From Akkermansiaceae bacterium UBA7890 (GTDB lineage: Bacteria; Verrucomicrobiota; Verrucomicrobiia; Verrucomicrobiales; Akkermansiaceae), in contig DLRK01000121.1 in NCBI GenBank assembly GCA_002501065.1, positions 47,496-55,892 of the forward strand: DNA of 8,397 bases, given 5' to 3'. Position numbers and translations under genes: made by a program. Shown piece by piece: positions 5,994 to 8,397 of this stretch; the stretch's first letter is position 1, and every line of letters begins with the position of its first letter. The notes below the pieces were generated by a model. The model was not told where the DNA came from, did no database searches, and saw nothing but the letters and a program-made list of their open reading frames with translations.

Positions 5994-6739
5994 GAAATGC
6001 GGGGTGGAAGAGAGACAACGATCCGGCTCCCGCCGCTCCAAGTCGCCCCGAGCCGGCGGCGCCATTGGGTCTCGGGGAAGCGGAGGTCAGACGGGCGGCG
6101 TTTGACGAGGTGGATGACGGCGACCACGCCGATGGCGAGGAGGGTGAGCATGGTGGTAATAAAGGCCCGGAAAATCATGGGCTGGGGGCGCTCCTGCTTG
6201 ACGAGGTGCTGCTGGTCGTGGATCGCCAGGACCTGCGTGCGCTCATGGGCAGCACGGTTTTTCAGGAAGACGAATTCCTCTCCGAGCTCAAGGCCCAGGG
6301 ATTCCAACTGGGCCCGCGTGCTACGCTCCTTCATTCCGCGCGAGACTGCATTGTGTAGTGCGAGGCCGGCGTCTTCATCCTCGTAGTCCGTGCTGGCGCG
6401 GCCACCGAAGACCACGACAGGTCGCGAAAGGGAGTCGGGCACGTGCAGGACGACCGCCCACAGGTCGTGGCGGGCCCAGGTCTCCCCAACCCGTCTGGCC
6501 AGGTCCTCAAGGGTGGCTTCGGGTGGAAGTCCACGGTCCCAAAGAACCACCAGAACGTCGAGGGCATGGCTTGTGCGGTAGTGGCCCAGCTCTTCCTCAA
6601 GGCGGGATCTGCGCTCCTCGCCCAGCCAGCCGCCGGCATCGAAGACTTGACCGGATGGAGGATGCGGGAAGTCAATGGCTTGGCCCGTCACCACTCCTGG
6701 CAGGAACAGGCACAGGAAGAAGAGAAGCCGCAGATTCAT
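5990..6739 (-). CDS. Exported TPM-domain protein with C-terminal membrane anchor, second gene of operon
   Basis: 249 residues from the ATG at 6739. A signal peptide (1-20, ending VTGQA) is followed by a TPM domain at about 28-115: VFDAGGWLGEERRSRLEEEL, then LDVLVVLWDRG, a helix with LARRVGETWARHDLWAVV, and VVVFGG. These match the usual order of 'V.D....L....+..LE..L', 'vlvV' strand, 'W....d.GvvL.v' and 'G'. A long helical, charged region (120-185) leads to a transmembrane helix at about 189-212 with positive residues after it (KRRP), so the TPM domain should face the periplasm and the tail the cytoplasm. TPM domains occur in plant TLP18.3 and Psb32 (photosystem II repair) and animal MOLO-1; bacterial versions are poorly understood. 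It starts 10 bp after the preceding gene and overlaps the next by 4 bases. A spurious upstream extension to 7102 is rejected. Confidence 0.85.
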   Translation of the reverse strand: MNLRLLFFLCLFLPGVVTGQAIDFPHPPSGQVFDAGGWLGEERRSRLEEELGHYRTSHALDVLVVLWDRGLPPEATLEDLARRVGETWARHDLWAVVLHVPDSLSRPVVVFGGRASTDYEDEDAGLALHNAVSRGMKERSTRAQLESLGLELGEEFVFLKNRAAHERTQVLAIHDQQHLVKQERPQPMIFRAFITTMLTLLAIGVVAVIHLVKRRPSDLRFPETQWRRRLGATWSGGSRIVVSLPPRIS

Positions 6740-6749
6740 CGGATCAGGA

Positions 6750-7466
6750 TCAAGGAGTGGCGGATTCTTCCGGGCAGCTTCCCCGTTCCCTTTGGAGGGA
6801 GGTCGGGAGGTATCCCTGTCGTGTGTCAGAAGGGAAGGCTCCCGATCCCGGGATTTCGGATTCCTCCGGGCGTTCCAGTTCCAGCTTCTCCGGGAGGTCC
6901 TGGGATCTTGCAGGACTTGGGCGATGATTGGGTTGGCGACACCCCTCGGCCACCTGCCAGGCGGTGGTGAGGAGATTGCGGGCCTCAGTGAGGAAGCCAT
7001 GGAGTCCCTCCTTCCACTGTTCGTCACTGAAGCAGGCGGCCAGTTCCTGGAGCGCGGCCTCCCAGAGTTCCTGCTTGAGGAAGGGCTCCAGGGCATAACC
7101 ACTGGTAAGGGTCAGGCGGCCCGAGGTGAGATCACCGACCACGAGGAGCTGCCAGGCACGGGCGTGATCCGCTCCGGGGGCCGTATTGTGCAGCCAGAAG
7201 GCGAATTCCTTGAGCGGGCTTTCCACCTGCAGGCGGACAAAGCAGAAGCAGATGTCCACCTGGGGGGTGCATTTGCGGAATTTCCGGTAGGGTTTGTGCA
7301 GATCCTCCTCGATTCCGGCGGGCAGAAGTTGTGAGGGGTCGATGATCAATGCAAGCGGAGGAGCCCCGAAGGGAAATGACTTCTGGCACATGTTGAGGTT
7401 GAACCCGCATCCCCGGCAGGTCTCCGCCACGTTCTCCAGCTCCCGCCGACAATGAGGGCAGAACAT
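6750..7466 (-). CDS. Cytoplasmic zinc-ribbon protein with TPM-like domain, first gene of operon
   Basis: 238 residues from the ATG at 7466. An N-terminal zinc ribbon has CPHC (C3, C6) and CRGCG (C17, C20). From about 35 to 170 follows a region read as a divergent TPM domain: LALIIDPSQLLP, then VDICFCFVRL, FAFWLHNTAP, QLLVVGDLTSGRLTLTSGYALEPFL and a helical end with FSDEQWKEGLHGFL. The GY.LEP element and the strand order resemble TPM proteins. The last 65 residues are low-complexity, rich in Pro, Glu, Ser and Arg, and probably disordered. There is no signal peptide or membrane helix. An in-frame GTG at 7532 would add 22 residues; the ATG is preferred because it starts just before the zinc ribbon and no ribosome site supports the GTG. 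It leads a tight three-gene operon with the membrane TPM protein and the lipoprotein. The TPM assignment is by motif only. Confidence 0.8.
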   Translation of the reverse strand: MFCPHCRRELENVAETCRGCGFNLNMCQKSFPFGAPPLALIIDPSQLLPAGIEEDLHKPYRKFRKCTPQVDICFCFVRLQVESPLKEFAFWLHNTAPGADHARAWQLLVVGDLTSGRLTLTSGYALEPFLKQELWEAALQELAACFSDEQWKEGLHGFLTEARNLLTTAWQVAEGCRQPNHRPSPARSQDLPEKLELERPEESEIPGSGAFPSDTRQGYLPTSLQRERGSCPEESATP

Positions 7467-7757
7467 CCCTTCGCGGGTAAAGACCCGGGCCGGGTAGGGC
7501 CGTAGACTCGTTTTGGTGTTGATATCAGACACCTCGCTCAGGAAGGAATTTCTACAGTGAAAACTGATATTTGCGAAAGGTAAATAATCGAGTTTGAATG
7601 AGGACCCATTTCGGGTAGAGAATCCCGGGATTATGTGGAACGGCGTTTTTGGTCAGGTGGCGCGGGGGCCGGAGGTGATCTCGTCTGACGCATGGCGGCG
7701 GGATTCTCCCTTCTTTCCGTATTCGGCTGATTGTTGCAGGATTCCCGGGCTGAAGGA

Positions 7758-7817
7758 GGGAGAGTGCTCCACGGCGGGGCCCTCAGTGCGGCCGCGCGTT
7801 CAAATGGCCCCTCTCCC
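7758..7817. repeat. Imperfect inverted repeat able to form a 12-bp helix with one bulge
   Basis: The 3' arm GGCCCCTCTCCC (7806-7817) is continuous. Its partner is split into GGGAGA (7758-7763) and GGGGCC (7776-7781), separated by a 12-nt bulge. The loop of 24 nt includes GCGGCCGC. The pairing is perfect in both half-stems. A T-rich stretch (TGTTTAATTT, 7831-7840) follows on the plus strand but not directly. This could be part of a structured RNA or chance in GC-rich DNA. Confidence 0.3.
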
Positions 7818-7881
7818 GCTATTCCTATCCTGTTTAATTTCAATGGCTTAGGAGGCGTTGCGGGCAGCTATTGGAACTTGC

Positions 7882-7910
7882 TTTACAAGCTGCAGAAGCG
7901 CTACCATAGT
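7882..7910 (+). promoter_or_regulatory. Candidate sigma70-type promoter of secG
   Basis: TTTACA (7882-7887) and CATAGT (7905-7910) are separated by exactly 17 bp. The -35 matches consensus at five of six positions and the -10 at four of six. The predicted start near 7917 leaves a leader of about 20 nt to the secG ATG. Confidence 0.4.
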
Positions 7911-7936
7911 CCCGCCCCCCTCGTTTTCTGGCTCGC

Positions 7937-8397
7937 ATGAATATCCTGATCAACCTTCTGCTCGTCGCTTTCGTGGCGGTGAGTTTGCTGCTCATTCTCG
8001 TGGTGCTCATGCAGCGTCCCAAGCAGGAGGGTCTGGGGGCGGCTTTTGGCTCCGGGATGACCGATCAGATGTTCGGCGCGCAGACCACCAACGTGCTGCA
8101 GAAGGGAACGGCCTATTTTGGAACCGCTTTCCTCCTTCTCGCTCTTGTGCTCTCCATTCTCATTGCCAAGCGAAACTACGAGAAGGGGATTGTCGACACG
8201 CCACCGCCTGCGACGGATCCCGCCATGGCGCCCGATGTCCCGCAGGCCGATCCTGAAGGCGGAAACGAGGCCGAAGGCCAGAATGGCATCGATGCGAGTA
8301 GCGAGGCTTTGAAGAGAGCTCTCAAGGGTGTGACGCCCCAGGAACCAGCTCCGGGAACCATCCCCGCGCCGATACCTGTCCCGGCGCCTGTGCCGGA
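7937..8397 (+). CDS. secG: Preprotein translocase subunit SecG (3' end outside window)
   Basis: 153 codons are visible and the frame is still open at the window edge. SecG is the small non-essential subunit of the SecYEG channel and helps SecA-driven export across the inner membrane. The first TM helix covers about residues 3-24, followed by the SecG hallmark: VVLMQRPKQEGLGAAFGSGM (22-41), then FGAQTTNVLQKGTAYFGTAF and a second TM helix at about 59-77 (FLLLALVLSILIAK). After that comes a long hydrophilic tail, acidic and then Pro/Ala-rich (PAPIPVPAPVP at the edge). The core is about 80 residues and E. coli SecG is 110, so this protein is unusually long, a feature seen in PVC-group bacteria. 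The ATG at 7937 starts directly before the first helix. No Shine-Dalgarno sequence is visible. The adjacent upstream gene is unrelated and faces away. Confidence 0.95.
   Translation, partial: MNILINLLLVAFVAVSLLLILVVLMQRPKQEGLGAAFGSGMTDQMFGAQTTNVLQKGTAYFGTAFLLLALVLSILIAKRNYEKGIVDTPPPATDPAMAPDVPQADPEGGNEAEGQNGIDASSEALKRALKGVTPQEPAPGTIPAPIPVPAPVP

Larger units (their letters stand above)
7467..7936. other. Long intergenic region between the TPM operon and secG
   Basis: About 470 bp with no gene I can support. The part next to the operon (7556-7600) is AT-rich against the GC-rich background and probably holds the operon promoter, though I cannot pick convincing -35/-10 boxes. A perfect 12-bp palindrome AATCCCGGGATT lies at 7621-7632. 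A long imperfect inverted repeat lies at 7758-7817, and a promoter candidate for secG at 7882-7910. Short open frames on both strands show no recognisable protein and poor composition. No tRNA cloverleaf was found. Confidence 0.6.

Noticed and set aside
5232..6386. Plus-strand open frame of 384 codons opposite the lipoprotein and TPM genes
   Set aside because: It crosses the boundary of two well-supported minus-strand genes and has no domain.
6675..7334. Plus-strand open frame of 219 codons opposite the zinc-ribbon/TPM gene
   Set aside because: The opposite strand has a zinc ribbon and a tight operon arrangement; this frame has no recognisable feature.
7621..7632. Perfect 12-bp palindrome AATCCCGGGATT
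   Set aside because: A similar ATCCCGGGAT occurs inside the zinc-ribbon/TPM coding region near 6846, so it may simply be a common word in this genome; no promoter context.
7799..7806. GTTCAAAT as a tRNA T-loop
   Set aside because: Flanking five bases on each side do not pair and no acceptor or anticodon stem can be built.
7594..7851. Plus-strand 85-codon frame, and 7731-7940, in the gap before secG
   Set aside because: No recognisable protein, mixed composition, no ribosome site, and the second runs across the secG start out of frame.
7858..8256. Plus-strand frame starting at a TTG preceded by TAGGAGGC, which looks like a Shine-Dalgarno sequence
   Set aside because: The spacing is too short, and most of the frame overlaps secG out of frame with Arg/Ser-rich shadow composition.

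Overview
The window is a GC-rich stretch (roughly 60% by eye) of bacterial chromosome with ordinary-looking gene density. I see no transposase, integrase, tRNA, rRNA or CRISPR array. Lineage is inferred: a SecG of the form MQRPKQEGLGAAFGSGM with a long Pro/Glu-rich tail, a lineage-type two-Cys-pair membrane protein, a PAS-PAS-SpoIIE phosphatase, and nearly every gene lacking a Shine-Dalgarno sequence together suggest a Gram-negative member of the PVC group, most likely Verrucomicrobiota. A lipobox protein and several exported proteins fit a diderm envelope.

Layout. 1-422 (+) is the C-terminal part of an RDD-family membrane protein, followed closely by a stand-alone DEDDy 3'-5' exonuclease (469-1026, +). 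Convergent to these is a small two-TM protein with a CxxC...CxxC zinc-ribbon-like domain (1094-1453, -). A previously easy-to-miss 35-residue membrane peptide gene (1698-1805, -) lies divergent from a PAS-PAS-coiled-coil-SpoIIE/RsbU-type protein phosphatase (1919-3502, +). The 113-bp gap between them holds two facing promoter candidates and a perfect 15-bp palindrome that sits inside one of them.

3544-4626 (-) encodes an exported protein with an alpha-helical/coiled-coil N-terminal half and a C-terminal CAP (SCP/YkwD-like) domain. It is divergent from panD (4726-5073, +), the aspartate decarboxylase that makes beta-alanine for pantothenate and CoA. Then comes a three-gene minus-strand operon (7466 down to 5130): a cytoplasmic zinc-ribbon protein with a TPM-like domain, an exported membrane-anchored TPM-domain protein, and a lipoprotein whose start codon overlaps the previous stop (ATGA). 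A ~470-bp gene-poor gap follows, with a long imperfect inverted repeat and a good promoter candidate, and then secG (7937 to the window end, +).

The genes fall into separate units: an envelope theme (RDD protein, CAP protein, TPM operon, lipoprotein, SecG) mixed with housekeeping (panD, secG) and one signalling gene. The two places most likely to hold something undescribed are the TPM/zinc-ribbon/lipoprotein operon and the micro-protein plus palindrome next to the PAS phosphatase.
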